From the NCBI GenBank assembly GCA_014653835.1, contig JACWDY010000007.1:1-53985 (forward strand): a DNA stretch of 53,985 bases, given 5' to 3'. Source of the stretch: Pelagibacterales bacterium SAG-MED28 (lineage in GTDB: Bacteria; Pseudomonadota; Alphaproteobacteria; Pelagibacterales; Pelagibacteraceae). The notes below the pieces were generated by a model. The model made no database searches, had not been told where the DNA came from, and saw only the letters and a list, made by a program, of their open reading frames with translations. Shown piece after piece: positions 10,286 to 21,423 of the stretch (position 1 is its first letter; each line of letters begins with the position of its first letter). Position numbers and translations under genes: made by a program.

Positions 10286-11242
10286 ATGAAAAAAAAAATT
10301 ACACTTATTGGAGCTGGTCAAATTGGAGGTACTTTAGCTCATCTTATTGCTCTAAAAGATTTAGCCGATGTTGTTTTATTTGATGTTGCGGCAGGAATAG
10401 CCAAAGGAAAAGCTTTAGACATAGCTCAATCATCTCCTGTTAATGGATTTAATGTCAATTTATCAGGTACAGACGATTACGAGGATACAAAAAATTCTGA
10501 TGTAATAATTATTACTGCCGGCGTTCCTAGAAAACCGGGGATGACTAGAGATGATTTGTTAGGTATAAATCTTAAAATTATCAAAGAAGTCGCAGAAGGA
10601 ATTAAAAACACTTCACCTAATGCTTTTGTAATATGTATTACAAACCCATTAGATGTAATTGTTATGGCGTTACAAAAATATTCAAGTTTACCAAAAAATA
10701 AAGTCATAGGAATGGCTGGTATATTAGACTCTTCAAGATTTATTTATTTTTTGTCTCAAGAATTAAAAGTCCCTGTAGATAAAATAAAGTCATTTGTTCT
10801 AGGCGGACATGGAGATAGCATGGTTGCGATGTTAGGTTCGACCGAGGTTGATGGACAAAAAATTACTGACCTTATAAAAGAAGGTAAAATTTCTAAAGAA
10901 AGATTAGACCAAATAGTAGATAGAACTAAAAAAGGTGGAGCAGAAATTGTTAAATATTTGGAAAAAGGATCAGCATTTTACGCGCCAGCCGCTTCAGGTG
11001 TAGAAATGGCTGAATGTTATCTTAAAGACTTAAAGAAACAGTTGCCTTGCGCAGCTCACTTGGATGGAGAGTATGGCACGAAAGATATATATGCAGGAGT
11101 TCCAGTAATTATTGGATCTGGGGGAGTTGAAAAAATTGTCGAATTGCAATTATCATCAGACGAAAAAGAAAATTTTAAAAAATCTGTAGATTCTGTAAGA
11201 GATTTATTTAATGCAGCAAAAAAAATTGATACTTCACTTTAA
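10286..11242 (+). CDS. mdh: malate dehydrogenase (LDH-like type)
   Basis: Mdh interconverts malate and oxaloacetate with NAD+. The NAD-binding GAGQIGG is at residues 9-15. The mobile active-site loop [15 protein letters not shown] carries the substrate arginines, and the catalytic histidine is in [12 protein letters not shown]. The 318-residue size fits the LDH-like MDH of alphaproteobacteria. Its 3' end overlaps the convergent methyltransferase gene by 4 bp. In related genomes mdh often directly precedes sucC; here two accessory genes lie between them. Confidence 0.97.
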   Translation: MKKKITLIGAGQIGGTLAHLIALKDLADVVLFDVAAGIAKGKALDIAQSSPVNGFNVNLSGTDDYEDTKNSDVIIITAGVPRKPGMTRDDLLGINLKIIKEVAEGIKNTSPNAFVICITNPLDVIVMALQKYSSLPKNKVIGMAGILDSSRFIYFLSQELKVPVDKIKSFVLGGHGDSMVAMLGSTEVDGQKITDLIKEGKISKERLDQIVDRTKKGGAEIVKYLEKGSAFYAPAASGVEMAECYLKDLKKQLPCAAHLDGEYGTKDIYAGVPVIIGSGGVEKIVELQLSSDEKENFKKSVDSVRDLFNAAKKIDTSL

Positions 11243-12048
11243 TCAATTTTTTTTAAAACAATTCTTCTACCCATACAAAAAATATTTGGAAATAATTTTA
11301 CAATAACCTTGTCAATTGTATGAAGAATATTTAAAAAAAATCTATTCATTGGTATACACCTAGTTTTTGAAGTAACACCACCAGAATTCAAAAAAATTAA
11401 GCATTCTGCAAATTTTTCGTACTCCAAATTGTATAACTGTCCTAAATTTTCTTGAAATTTTTTTTTATCATCAAAAATTAAATGGGGAACAGCAATATTC
11501 CCATGCCATGCATTTTTTTCATCACTTTTTGCAATTTTTTCATCCCACACATTCAAAGTAAAATCAAAACCTTCATGTTTCATAATCATTGTTACTAATT
11601 GAAATGCTATTGAACAATAAGACTCAAATATTATTAATTTACCATTTTTTTTTAAAATTCGATTCATTTCTTTAAAGAATTTGACTGGGTATGGAATATG
11701 ATGGATCATATTTGAGGCAATAACATAATTGAAACTTTCTTTTTCAAAGCCAGTACTTTGAGCATCTATATTTTTAAAATCTAAATGTTTATCATCACCT
11801 AAATCTGTTAATTTTAAGTTTTTGTTTTTGATAAAATCTTTTGCGAAACCCGCTCCCGAACCGACTTCTATACCTTCATCTTCATCATCAATGAAATTAT
11901 TCATCCAAGAAAATCTTTTTTCCAGAAGGAATTTAACATTAGGGTATTTTGCAGAATAATATAAATCTCTGGCTATTTTAGTATCGGCTATAAAATTCAT
12001 CTTATTTTCATTACTAGAAAATTGAATTTTTTTAAAAATCTTAAACAT
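11239..12048 (-). CDS. class I SAM-dependent methyltransferase
   Basis: This 269-residue protein has a Rossmann-type methyltransferase core: motif [15 protein letters not shown], then [24 protein letters not shown] (motif IV with the HHIP signature common in small-molecule and glycan methyltransferases), then [13 protein letters not shown]. The C-terminal ~100 residues are not recognisable. The substrate is unknown. It is transcribed against its neighbours mdh and the GT-C-like gene, and both lie within the TCA block. The pairing with a GT-C-like protein suggests surface glycan or lipid modification, which is inference. Confidence 0.8.
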   Translation of the reverse strand: MFKIFKKIQFSSNENKMNFIADTKIARDLYYSAKYPNVKFLLEKRFSWMNNFIDDEDEGIEVGSGAGFAKDFIKNKNLKLTDLGDDKHLDFKNIDAQSTGFEKESFNYVIASNMIHHIPYPVKFFKEMNRILKKNGKLIIFESYCSIAFQLVTMIMKHEGFDFTLNVWDEKIAKSDEKNAWHGNIAVPHLIFDDKKKFQENLGQLYNLEYEKFAECLIFLNSGGVTSKTRCIPMNRFFLNILHTIDKVIVKLFPNIFCMGRRIVLKKID

Positions 12049-12114
12049 TAGAATAGGTATATAAATTTAAAATAATTAGTGATAAGTTTATATTATTAAT
12101 TTTCATCTCTAAAC

Positions 12115-13695
12115 ATGTTTTTAAAAAAAGAAAATTTATTTACAGAAATAACAGTATTATTATTAATTTTAATATATGCTTACTTTATTAATTGGCAAAG
12201 CGGGAATATTGGAGTATTGCCAATAGACTCTTTTGGTTTTCTTGATACTGGATATAGCATCATTAACGGACATCTGCCTATAAGAGATTTCTGGATTTTT
12301 ACAGGATTACTAGTTGACTATATGGAAGCGGCATTTCTTTATATCTTTGGGAATAATTGGAACAGTCATCTAGCACACAGTTCCTTTATGAATATTTTAG
12401 CTACAGCAGGTTTCTACTTATTTTTAAAAGAATACAATTTAAAATTTTCTTATATTGTTTTTTACAGCTTATGTTTTGCTACATTATGTTATCCAGTGAG
12501 CGGTACTCCTTTCGCATATTTACATGCTTACATTTTTTCATTATTAGCAACTTTTAATCTACTAATCGCTATAAAAAAAAGAAATAAATTTTTATGGTAT
12601 TTATTTCCGTATATATGTTTTTTTGCATTTCTTTCTATGCAAACCCCAACATCATATATTTTAATAATTTTATCTATTTTATTAATATTTCATTTTATTA
12701 AAAAAAAGGAACCTGAAGAATTAAAATTTTTTATATTAGGTTTCATCTCTAGTACCTTATTATTTTTGTTATTTTTATATTTTACACAAACTCCTATAAT
12801 TAATTTTATTTACCAATATATCCTATTCCCCTTAACAATTGGAGAGGCTAGGATTGTAAGTGAAGATACAGCTTACATAAGCTTGATTGATCAGTTTAAT
12901 TTAAAAAGGTTATTTGGAGAATTCAAGTTTATACATATTTTTCTTTTACCTTTAATTTTTCTTTCAATTAAAACATTTAAGAAAAACAATAGAGATTTAA
13001 ACATTTTAAACATTATAATAATTTTTTCAGTGTTAGCTTTTTTTTTCAATCAACTTATTACAGCAAATCAAATTTATATATTTAGTTTAATTCCTATTTT
13101 AGCATCTGTTATTCATTTAAACCTAGATAATTTAAAAAAAGATCCAAAAATATTTTATTTAATATTTTTTATAGTTTTGTTTGCAACTACAAAATTTCAT
13201 TTACGATTTAATGTTGATAGAAAATTTCATGAACTTGAAAATATTGATAAAAATAAATCGATCAACGCAAATAAAATTAATAAAAATTTTCAAAATTTAA
13301 GATGGATAAGTAAATTTGAGGATCCTAAAAATGAATTATTTGTTATAGAAAAAGCTTTGAAAGTTATTAATGATGATGAAAGAAAGAAATCTTTAATAAC
13401 TCACTATCAATTCGTCTCAACTATTCTAGGTAAACCAATGAACGTTTTAAATAGATGGTATCTATGGGATAATAATACTCATCCAACTGAAAATCATAGA
13501 TATTTTGAATTCTATAAATCGTTGATAAATAAAAATATAATAAAGAATAACGTAGAGGTAATTTACCTTTTAGGTCAAAAAAATGAGATAAAATTTGAAA
13601 AAATTAAAAATTACTTTACCGATATGTGCTTTGAGAATAAAATAATAATACAAGATAGATTTTCTTCGCATAAATTGATTAATTGTAATAAATAA
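12115..13695 (+). CDS. polytopic membrane protein, GT-C glycosyltransferase-like
   Basis: This 526-residue protein has roughly 9-11 hydrophobic spans over residues ~10-365, then a soluble C-terminal domain of about 160 residues. After the first span, IDSFGFLDTGYSIINGH followed by LPIRDFWIFTG resembles the first periplasmic loop of GT-C transferases (acidic residue, then a G..P.RDF motif) that use polyprenyl-linked sugars. I do not recognise a specific family. The 66-bp gap to the divergent methyltransferase must hold both promoters. sucC follows 8 bp downstream, so suc transcription may read through this gene. Confidence 0.75.
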   Translation: MFLKKENLFTEITVLLLILIYAYFINWQSGNIGVLPIDSFGFLDTGYSIINGHLPIRDFWIFTGLLVDYMEAAFLYIFGNNWNSHLAHSSFMNILATAGFYLFLKEYNLKFSYIVFYSLCFATLCYPVSGTPFAYLHAYIFSLLATFNLLIAIKKRNKFLWYLFPYICFFAFLSMQTPTSYILIILSILLIFHFIKKKEPEELKFFILGFISSTLLFLLFLYFTQTPIINFIYQYILFPLTIGEARIVSEDTAYISLIDQFNLKRLFGEFKFIHIFLLPLIFLSIKTFKKNNRDLNILNIIIIFSVLAFFFNQLITANQIYIFSLIPILASVIHLNLDNLKKDPKIFYLIFFIVLFATTKFHLRFNVDRKFHELENIDKNKSINANKINKNFQNLRWISKFEDPKNELFVIEKALKVINDDERKKSLITHYQFVSTILGKPMNVLNRWYLWDNNTHPTENHRYFEFYKSLINKNIIKNNVEVIYLLGQKNEIKFEKIKNYFTDMCFENKIIIQDRFSSHKLINCNK

Positions 13696-13703
13696 ATTTA
13701 AAA

Positions 13704-14867
13704 ATGAATATTCATGAACATCAAGCTAAGGAAATTTTAAAAGAATTTGGCGCTCCAGTTTCAAAAGGAATAGTCATTTTTTCAATTAATGAGATTAGTA
13801 AAAAAATTTCAAATTTAAAAAGTGGTGAATTTGTACTAAAAGCCCAAATCCATGCTGGTGGTAGAGGAAAAGCTGGAGGAGTTAAATTAATAAAAAATAT
13901 CTCTGATCTAGAAAAAGAAGCAAAACTAATGATGGGCAAGATTCTTGTCACTCATCAAACTGGACCAGAGGGAAAAAAAGTTAAAAGACTTTATATTGAA
14001 GAGGCTTCAGATATTGCTAAAGAATTTTATTTATCTTGCTTAATTGATAGAGAGTCATCCAAAATAGCCTTTATAAGCAGTACCGAAGGAGGAATGGATA
14101 TAGAAAAAGTTGCTTCCGAGACTCCTAATAAGATAATTACAAATAAAATAGATCTTCGAAATGAGGGCCTCAATTCAGAAGAGATTGAAAAAATAATCTC
14201 AATTTTTAAACTCAATGAAAAGCAAAAAATTATTGCTTCAAAGCTTATAAAATCTCTTTATGATATTATAATAAAAAAAGATGCAAGTTTAATAGAGATC
14301 AATCCTTTGATTATTACAAAATCTGACGAGTTGATCTGCCTTGACGCAAAAATGAATTTTGATGATAACGCAATTTTTCGTAGACCAGAAATATTAGAAC
14401 TTAGAGATTTAAATGAGGAAGATCCTGCAGAGATTGAGGCTAGTAAACATGATCTAGCATATATTAAACTTAATGGTTCAATAGGATGTATGGTGAACGG
14501 AGCCGGCTTAGCCATGGCGACTATGGATATAATTAAACTCTATGGAAGGGAGCCTGCAAACTTTCTAGATGTAGGTGGCGGAGCTACAAAAGAAAAAGTA
14601 GCTGCAGCTTTTAAACTAATTTTATCAGATAAAAATGTGAAAGGCATTTTAATAAATATTTTTGGTGGAATAATGAGGTGTGATGTGCTTGCTCAAGGAG
14701 TTCTAGACGCTGCTAAAGAAATTAATCTTTCTGTACCTTTAGTTGTTAGATTAGCCGGAACAAATTTTAAAGAAGGAAAGGAAATATTAGATAAATCAAA
14801 TATAAAAATATTATCTGCATTTGATTTAAATGATGCAGCTAAAAAAATTATTGAGGCGATACAATAA
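13704..14867 (+). CDS. sucC: succinyl-CoA synthetase beta subunit
   Basis: SucC with SucD makes succinate and ATP or GTP from succinyl-CoA. The N-terminal ATP-grasp fold opens [19 protein letters not shown], with [17 protein letters not shown] next. The CoA-ligase domain shows [12 protein letters not shown] and [11 protein letters not shown], with [13 protein letters not shown] further on. The 387-residue length is normal. The gene starts 8 bp after the membrane protein and shares one base with sucD. Confidence 0.98.
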   Translation: MNIHEHQAKEILKEFGAPVSKGIVIFSINEISKKISNLKSGEFVLKAQIHAGGRGKAGGVKLIKNISDLEKEAKLMMGKILVTHQTGPEGKKVKRLYIEEASDIAKEFYLSCLIDRESSKIAFISSTEGGMDIEKVASETPNKIITNKIDLRNEGLNSEEIEKIISIFKLNEKQKIIASKLIKSLYDIIIKKDASLIEINPLIITKSDELICLDAKMNFDDNAIFRRPEILELRDLNEEDPAEIEASKHDLAYIKLNGSIGCMVNGAGLAMATMDIIKLYGREPANFLDVGGGATKEKVAAAFKLILSDKNVKGILINIFGGIMRCDVLAQGVLDAAKEINLSVPLVVRLAGTNFKEGKEILDKSNIKILSAFDLNDAAKKIIEAIQ

Positions 14868-15742
14868 TGTCAATTTTAGTAGATAAAAATACTAAATTAA
14901 TCTGCCAAGGTTTTACTGGTACGCACGGAACATTTCATTCGGAACAAGCTTTAAAATATGGAACAAAATTAGTTGGCGGTGTTACTCCAAAAAAAGGTGG
15001 TCAAAAACATCTGAACTTACCTGTTTTTAATACTGTTCAAGAAGCAAAAGAAAAAACATCTGCAGACGCTACGATGATTTACGTACCACCAAAATTTGCG
15101 GGTGAAGCAATTATTGAGGCTATAGAGGCAAAGATGCACTTAATTGTTTGTATTACTGAGGGTATACCCGTTTTAGATATGCTTCGGGTAAAACAAGTTT
15201 TAAATAAAAGTAGCTCAAGATTAATTGGCCCTAATTGCCCTGGCATCATTACACCAGACGAATGTAAAATTGGAATTATGCCAGGAAATATTCATAAGAA
15301 AGGAACAGTCGGTATAGTTTCAAGATCTGGAACATTGACTTATGAAGCTGTAGCTCAGACTTCTGCAAATGGTATAGGTCAGTCAACCTGTATTGGAATT
15401 GGTGGAGACCCAATTAATGGAACAAATTTTATTGACTGTTTAGAGCTTTTTTTAAAAGATGAGGAAACTAAATCAATAGTCATGATAGGTGAGATAGGAG
15501 GGTCAGCAGAGGAAGAGGCTGCAGAATTTCTAAAGAAAGAAAAAATCAAAAAACCTATGGTCGGTTTTATAGCAGGATTAACAGCGCCTCCAGGAAGAAG
15601 AATGGGACATGCCGGTGCAATAATTTCAGGGGGCAAAGGAGGTGCAGAAGATAAAATAGAAGTAATGAAATCTGCAGGTATTACTATTTCAAAATCACCA
15701 GCTGACATAGGTAAGACACTTTATCAAAAACTTAATGGTTGA
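14867..15742 (+). CDS. sucD: succinyl-CoA synthetase alpha subunit
   Basis: The alpha subunit binds CoA and carries the transient phosphohistidine. The CoA-binding Rossmann start is [16 protein letters not shown]. The phosphorylated histidine is in [18 protein letters not shown]. At 291 residues it is complete. The start overlaps the sucC stop by one base. The following 32-bp gap before sucA is AT-only in character with a weak ATTTAT/ATAAAT dyad, too weak to call a terminator. Confidence 0.98.
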   Translation: MSILVDKNTKLICQGFTGTHGTFHSEQALKYGTKLVGGVTPKKGGQKHLNLPVFNTVQEAKEKTSADATMIYVPPKFAGEAIIEAIEAKMHLIVCITEGIPVLDMLRVKQVLNKSSSRLIGPNCPGIITPDECKIGIMPGNIHKKGTVGIVSRSGTLTYEAVAQTSANGIGQSTCIGIGGDPINGTNFIDCLELFLKDEETKSIVMIGEIGGSAEEEAAEFLKKEKIKKPMVGFIAGLTAPPGRRMGHAGAIISGGKGGAEDKIEVMKSAGITISKSPADIGKTLYQKLNG

Positions 15743-15774
15743 TTTTTAATTATTTATGTTAGAATAAATTTTTA

Positions 15775-18669
15775 ATGTCGTCTTCAAACAATAATACAAT
15801 TTATAAAAAAACATCCTTTTTAGCAGGAAATAATTCAGAATTTATCAATGAGTTTTATGCTGATTTTATTACAGATCCTAATTCGCTACCTGAGAGTTGG
15901 AGAAAGTTTTTTGAAGGATTAAGTGACGATGAAAAGTTGGTATACGATAATTTAAGAGGGCCGAGCTGGTCTCCTGTTAAAAAAATAAAAAAATCAAAAG
16001 TTAAATTAAATGATAAATTTCAATCTGAAGAAATTTCTAAAGATTTAAATTCAGAGTCAATTAAACAAGCATCAAAAGACTCTGTAAGAGCCATCATGCT
16101 TGTAAGGGCTTATAGAATAAGAGGACATTTAATTGCAAATTTAGATCCATTATCTATCCAAAAAAAAGAGGAGCATCCAGAACTTAAGCCAGAAAGTTAT
16201 GGATTTACAAAAATTGATTACAATAGAAAGATTTTTTTGGATGGTGTTCTTGGCCTCCAGTATGCTGATTTAAATCAGATTTTAAAAATTCTAAGAAAAA
16301 CCTATTGCTCAAATATAGGATACGAATTTATGCATATGGGTGATCCCGATGAAAAAGCTTGGATTAGAGATAGAATTGAAGGTCCTGAGAAAAATATATC
16401 TTTCACGGAAAATGGCAAAAGAGCAATTTTAAATAAGATTGTTCAAGCCGAAGGGTTTGAAAAATATTTACATGTAAAATTTGTCGGTACAAAGAGATTT
16501 GGTTTGGACGGAGGAGAGTCTTTAATTCCTGCCTTAGAGCAAATAATTAAAAGAGGTGGAAATTTAGGAGCAAAAGAGATTAAAATAGGCATGCCTCATC
16601 GAGGCAGGCTAAATGTTTTGGCAAATGTAATGGGTAAACCATTTAAAGCTATTTTTAGTGAATTTTTTGGCAAGTCCTCAAATCCTAATAAAGATATTGA
16701 AGGTGACGTAAAATATCATTTAGGTGCTTCATCAAACCGAGAATTTGATGGGAACTCAGTGCACATAAGTTTGACAGATAATCCGTCACATCTCGAAGCG
16801 GTAAATCCAGTTGTTCTTGGTCAAGTACGAGCAAAACAATTTTTTCATAAGGATAGAGAGAGAAAAAAAGTTATCCCTGTTTTAATGCATGGAGACGCAG
16901 CATTTGCGGGTCAAGGAATTGTTGCTGAATGTTTTGCTATGTCAGGTCTCCCTGGCCATAATATTGGAGGAACGATACACATAATTGTAAATAATCAAAT
17001 TGGTTTTACAACAGCACCAAGGTTTGCAAGATCTTCACCGTACCCTTCTGATGTTGCAAAAATTGCTCAAGCCCCAATATTTCATGTTAACGGAGACGAT
17101 CCCGAAGCAGTAGTTCACTGCGCAAAAGTGGCAACAGAATATAGGCAAAAATTTAATAGAGATGTTGTTATTGACATGGTCTGCTATAGAAGATTTGGAC
17201 ACAATGAAGGTGATGAACCGTCATTTACTCAACCTATCATGTATAAAAAAATCAAGTCTCATCCAACAACTCTTAGTATTTATGGAAAAAAATTAAGTAA
17301 TGAAGGTTTGTCTAGTGAAGCAGAGATAAAAAAGGAAAAATCAAATTTTAAAGTTTTCCTTGAGAATGAGTACGAAATATCTAAAAATTATAAGTCAGAA
17401 CTAACCTGGTTTGAGGGTGCTTGGTCAAGATTTAAACCCGGCCTAGGAAAAGATAAAAGAGGAGTAAGTGGAGTAGATAAAAATAAATTAGTTGAAATTG
17501 GCAGAAAAATTAACAGCGTACCAAATAATTTTAATTTACATAAAACACTAAAGAAAATATTAGATTTAAGAACAAAAGTTTTAGATGAAGGCAAAGCTAT
17601 TGATTGGTCGACTGCCGAAAGTTTAGCTTTTGGAACTCTACTCACAGAGGGTTTTTCAGTAAGATTATCCGGACAGGATTCTGGTAGGGGAACTTTTAGC
17701 CAAAGACATGCTGTGCTTAGAAATCAGGAAAGTCATGAAAGATATATACCTTTAAATAATTTATCGAATAGTCAAAAAAAGTTTGAAATTATTGATAGTT
17801 TATTATCTGAATTAGCAGTTTTGGGATTTGAATTCGGGTACTCTTTATCTGAACCAGAAACTCTTGTTTTATGGGAAGCACAATTTGGAGATTTTGCTAA
17901 TGGTGCTCAAATTATTATAGATCAATTTATTTCCTCAGGAGAGTCAAAATGGGGAAGAGCTAGTGGTTTAGTAATGTTGTTGCCCCACGGTTATGAAGGC
18001 CAGGGACCAGAGCATTCATCTGCAAGGTTAGAAAGATTTTTACAATTATGTGCAGGAGAAAATATCCAAGTTGTAAATTGCACAACACCATCAAATTATT
18101 TTCATGTTTTAAGACGACAGATGCACAGGAAATTTAGAAAACCATTAATTATTATGACACCTAAATCTTTGTTAAGACACAAAAAATGTGTTTCAAACAT
18201 TATCGAATTTTCAAAGAAAAGTACTTTTCATAGAGTTCTTGAAGATGATGCTTATTCAAAAGTTAATAATTTATTAGAGCTTAAAAAAAGAGATGATAAA
18301 ATTAAGAAAGTAGTTATGTGTTCTGGTAAAATCTATTTTGATTTGGTTGAGGCAAGAGAAAAATATAAAAACGATAGAGTGACCTTTGTTAGAATTGAAC
18401 AACTTTATCCGTTTCCAGCTAAAACTTTAGCAAATATTTTAAAAAGATATACCAATGCTAAGTTTATTTGGTGTCAGGAAGAGCCTAAGAACATGGGAGC
18501 CTGGAATACAGTTAGAAATTATATAGATCGGACTTTAGAAATTGTTAATTTTGGTGATAAATCAGTAAAATATGTTGGTAGAAAAGCATCATCGTCAACT
18601 GCGACTGGAAATTTAAACAAACACCTTGCACAACAAAAAGAAATATTAGAAAAGATACTAAGAGATTAA
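15775..18669 (+). CDS. sucA: 2-oxoglutarate dehydrogenase E1 component
   Basis: The thiamine-dependent E1 decarboxylates 2-oxoglutarate and transfers succinyl to the lipoyl arm of SucB. At 964 residues it is full length. The N-terminal E2-binding helix is visible as INEFYADFITDPNSLPESW. Core segments include GMPHRGRLNVLANVMGKP, HGDAAFAGQGIVAE, and VINM-type Mg/ThDP contacts in IVNNQIGFTT and RRFGHNEGDEP. The C-terminal half retains GRGTFSQRHAVL and LPHGYEGQGPEHSSARLERF. sucB follows immediately at the next base. Confidence 0.98.
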   Translation: MSSSNNNTIYKKTSFLAGNNSEFINEFYADFITDPNSLPESWRKFFEGLSDDEKLVYDNLRGPSWSPVKKIKKSKVKLNDKFQSEEISKDLNSESIKQASKDSVRAIMLVRAYRIRGHLIANLDPLSIQKKEEHPELKPESYGFTKIDYNRKIFLDGVLGLQYADLNQILKILRKTYCSNIGYEFMHMGDPDEKAWIRDRIEGPEKNISFTENGKRAILNKIVQAEGFEKYLHVKFVGTKRFGLDGGESLIPALEQIIKRGGNLGAKEIKIGMPHRGRLNVLANVMGKPFKAIFSEFFGKSSNPNKDIEGDVKYHLGASSNREFDGNSVHISLTDNPSHLEAVNPVVLGQVRAKQFFHKDRERKKVIPVLMHGDAAFAGQGIVAECFAMSGLPGHNIGGTIHIIVNNQIGFTTAPRFARSSPYPSDVAKIAQAPIFHVNGDDPEAVVHCAKVATEYRQKFNRDVVIDMVCYRRFGHNEGDEPSFTQPIMYKKIKSHPTTLSIYGKKLSNEGLSSEAEIKKEKSNFKVFLENEYEISKNYKSELTWFEGAWSRFKPGLGKDKRGVSGVDKNKLVEIGRKINSVPNNFNLHKTLKKILDLRTKVLDEGKAIDWSTAESLAFGTLLTEGFSVRLSGQDSGRGTFSQRHAVLRNQESHERYIPLNNLSNSQKKFEIIDSLLSELAVLGFEFGYSLSEPETLVLWEAQFGDFANGAQIIIDQFISSGESKWGRASGLVMLLPHGYEGQGPEHSSARLERFLQLCAGENIQVVNCTTPSNYFHVLRRQMHRKFRKPLIIMTPKSLLRHKKCVSNIIEFSKKSTFHRVLEDDAYSKVNNLLELKKRDDKIKKVVMCSGKIYFDLVEAREKYKNDRVTFVRIEQLYPFPAKTLANILKRYTNAKFIWCQEEPKNMGAWNTVRNYIDRTLEIVNFGDKSVKYVGRKASSSTATGNLNKHLAQQKEILEKILRD

Positions 18670-19986
18670 ATGTCAGAAAAAATTACAGTCCCAACACTAG
18701 GAGAGTCGGTTACAGAAGCTACGGTTTCGAAGTGGCTTAAATCTCAAGGCGAAAAGGTTTCTGCTGATGAACCACTTGTAGAACTAGAGACAGATAAAGT
18801 TAATGTTGAAGTGCCTTCACCAATAAGTGGAGTTTTAGGAAATATAACGGTTAAAGAAGGAGAAACTGTTAACGTGGGTTCTTTATTAGGTACAGTAGAC
18901 AGTTCGGGCACAAGTAAAGACAGTAGTATTAATGAAGTAAATAATTATAGCCCCCCTAAAAAAGAAAAAGAAAAAGAAAGAGTTCAACCAAAAGTTTTTG
19001 AAGAAGAAAAAATTATAAAACCAAAAAAAATAAAAGTAAAAAAATCAGAAGAATTAACTCTCAAATTAGAGGATGAAGAGCCATTAATTTTAGAACAAAT
19101 TCATGAAGAAAAAGAAATACGAAAAGTTGAAAAACAAATTTCTCCAGCAGCAAGAAAATTAGCTAACGAAACAAAAGTAGATTTAAGCAACGTTGAGGGA
19201 TCAGGAAAAAATGGTGTTATTTTAAAAGAGGATATAATGGCCTTAATGGGATCTAAACCTGCTCCATCTGAAAGAAAAATTAAATACGGCCCTGAAGAGA
19301 GAGTTAAGATGACAAGGTTGAGACTAACGATTGCAAAAAGATTAAAAGAAGCACAGGAAAACGCTGCTATGCTTACAACATTCAACGAAGTTGATATGAG
19401 CGAAGTAATGTCTATGAGAAGCCAGTATAAAGAGGAATTTCAAAATAAATATCAGGTAAAGCTTGGTTTTATGTCTTTTTTTGTAAAAGCTTGCGTGATA
19501 GGTCTAAAAAATTATCCAGCAATAAATGCCGAAATTCAAGGAGAGGAAATTATTTATAAAAATTATTACAATATTAGTATAGCGGTAGGAACAGATAGGG
19601 GTTTAGTAGTTCCTGTTCTAAGAGAAACTGACGAGATGTCATTTTCTGATATTGAAAAAAACATTGGTGATCTCGGTCAAAAAGCACGAGATGGCAAAAT
19701 TACTATTGAAGATTTACAAGGTGGAACATTTACAATTACAAATGGAGGGATTTATGGATCAATGCTTTCGACACCAATACTAAATCCACCTCAATCTGCT
19801 GTTTTAGGAATGCATAATATTATACAAAGACCAGTTGTTGTAGATGGAAACGTAGAGGTAAGACCAATTATGTACCTTGCTTTGTCCTACGATCATAGAA
19901 TAATTGACGGCAAAGAAGCTGTATCTTTTTTAAAAATAGTTAAAGAGTCTTTAGAACAACCAAAAAGACTTTTCTTAAATATATAA
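18670..19986 (+). CDS. sucB: 2-oxoglutarate dehydrogenase E2, dihydrolipoyl succinyltransferase
   Basis: E2 is the core of the 2-oxoglutarate dehydrogenase complex. Domains in order: a single lipoyl domain (~1-75) with lipoyl-lysine in [11 protein letters not shown]; a long Lys/Glu-rich linker (~85-155); a peripheral subunit-binding domain ([19 protein letters not shown]); and the catalytic domain from ~205, ending with the active-site motif [16 protein letters not shown]. The linker is charged rather than the Ala/Pro linker of E. coli. It abuts sucA and precedes lpd by 2 bp. Confidence 0.97.
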   Translation: MSEKITVPTLGESVTEATVSKWLKSQGEKVSADEPLVELETDKVNVEVPSPISGVLGNITVKEGETVNVGSLLGTVDSSGTSKDSSINEVNNYSPPKKEKEKERVQPKVFEEEKIIKPKKIKVKKSEELTLKLEDEEPLILEQIHEEKEIRKVEKQISPAARKLANETKVDLSNVEGSGKNGVILKEDIMALMGSKPAPSERKIKYGPEERVKMTRLRLTIAKRLKEAQENAAMLTTFNEVDMSEVMSMRSQYKEEFQNKYQVKLGFMSFFVKACVIGLKNYPAINAEIQGEEIIYKNYYNISIAVGTDRGLVVPVLRETDEMSFSDIEKNIGDLGQKARDGKITIEDLQGGTFTITNGGIYGSMLSTPILNPPQSAVLGMHNIIQRPVVVDGNVEVRPIMYLALSYDHRIIDGKEAVSFLKIVKESLEQPKRLFLNI

Positions 19987-19988
19987 CA

Positions 19989-21395
19989 ATGGATAATAAT
20001 TTTGATTTAGTAGTTATTGGAGGTGGACCAGGTGGCTATGTTTGCGCAATTAGAGCAGCTCAATTGGGATTAAAAGCAGCTTGCGTAGAATCAAGAGGAG
20101 CTCTAGGTGGAACATGTCTTAATGTAGGGTGCATACCATCGAAAAGCTTACTGAATCTATCTGAAAATTTTCACAAAGCTCAAAAAGATTTTAATCAGCA
20201 AGGAATTGAAATTGAAGGAATAAAATTAAATATTGAAAAAATGATGTCTAACAAAAATAAATCCATTCAAGTTTTAACTAAAGGAGTGGAATTTTTGTTT
20301 AAAAAAAATAAAGTCACTTACTTTAAAGGTAAAGGAGTACTTTTTTCAAAAAATGATATTGTTGTTTATGAAAGCAACAATAAAAGAACTAATATTAAAG
20401 CAAAAAATATTGTAATAGCCACTGGATCTGACGTAGCATCTCTACCAGGTGTTAACATTGATGAAAAAAATATAGTTTCCTCAACTGGTGCTTTATCTTT
20501 TGAAAAAGTTCCAAAAAAACTTGCAATTATTGGAGGAGGATACATTGGATTGGAAATGGGTTCAGTTTGGTCAAGACTTGGATCAGAAGTAACAGTTATA
20601 GAATACTTAGAATTTATAACCCCAGGAATGGATAGAGAAATTTCAAATGAATTTCAGAAAATACTAACCAAGCAAGGAATCAAATTTAAAATGGGGTCAA
20701 AAGTCGACTCGGTTAAAAATAAAGGCAGTTTAGTTTCAATAAAATATACTAATGTTAAGAGTGCAAAAGAGGAAACCGTAGAGGTGGATAAAGTTTTAGT
20801 TTCAGTTGGAAGAAAACCTTATACTGAAGGTTTAAATTTAACCAAAGTGGGAGTTAAAAAAGATAATAAGGGTCGGATAGAAGTTAACAATAAATTACAA
20901 ACCTCAATAAATAACATTTACGCGATTGGCGATGTTATTAAAGGTCCGATGCTAGCTCATAAAGCGGAGGAAGAAGGCATAGCTGTTGCAGAGATATTAG
21001 CTGGTCAAGCAGGTCATGTTAATTACGATGTAATTCCTGGGGTAGTGTACACTTCTCCAGAGGTAGCTACAGTTGGACAAACTGAGGAACAATTAAAAGA
21101 AAAAAATGCGTCTTATAAAGTTGGAAAATTCCCGTTTCTTGCAAACTCAAGAGCAAAAGTAAATAATGAAACAGATGGATTCGTTAAAATTTTAGCAGAT
21201 AGTAAAACAGATAAAGTTCTAGGAGTTCATATTATCGGACCTCATTGTGGTGATATGATTGCCGAGATGGCTCTAGCAATGGAGTTTGGTGCAAGCTCTG
21301 AAGATATAGCAAGAACCTGCCACGCGCATCCAACTCACACAGAAGCAATTAAAGAAGCTGCTTTAGCTGTTGATAAAAGACCAATTCATTTTTAA
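19989..21395 (+). CDS. lpdA: dihydrolipoamide dehydrogenase (E3)
   Basis: E3 reoxidises the dihydrolipoyl group and makes NADH. The FAD site VIGGGPGGYVCAIRAAQ is followed by the redox disulfide GGTCLNVGCIPSK. The NAD site is AIIGGGYIGLEMGSVWSRLG, and the C-terminal active-site base is in CHAHPTHTEAIKEAAL. At 468 residues it is complete. Directly after sucB, it is presumably the E3 of the 2-oxoglutarate complex, though it could also serve other lipoamide enzymes. Confidence 0.98.
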   Translation: MDNNFDLVVIGGGPGGYVCAIRAAQLGLKAACVESRGALGGTCLNVGCIPSKSLLNLSENFHKAQKDFNQQGIEIEGIKLNIEKMMSNKNKSIQVLTKGVEFLFKKNKVTYFKGKGVLFSKNDIVVYESNNKRTNIKAKNIVIATGSDVASLPGVNIDEKNIVSSTGALSFEKVPKKLAIIGGGYIGLEMGSVWSRLGSEVTVIEYLEFITPGMDREISNEFQKILTKQGIKFKMGSKVDSVKNKGSLVSIKYTNVKSAKEETVEVDKVLVSVGRKPYTEGLNLTKVGVKKDNKGRIEVNNKLQTSINNIYAIGDVIKGPMLAHKAEEEGIAVAEILAGQAGHVNYDVIPGVVYTSPEVATVGQTEEQLKEKNASYKVGKFPFLANSRAKVNNETDGFVKILADSKTDKVLGVHIIGPHCGDMIAEMALAMEFGASSEDIARTCHAHPTHTEAIKEAALAVDKRPIHF

Positions 21396-21423
21396 ATAAA
21401 TAAAATTCAACTACTATTAGTGC

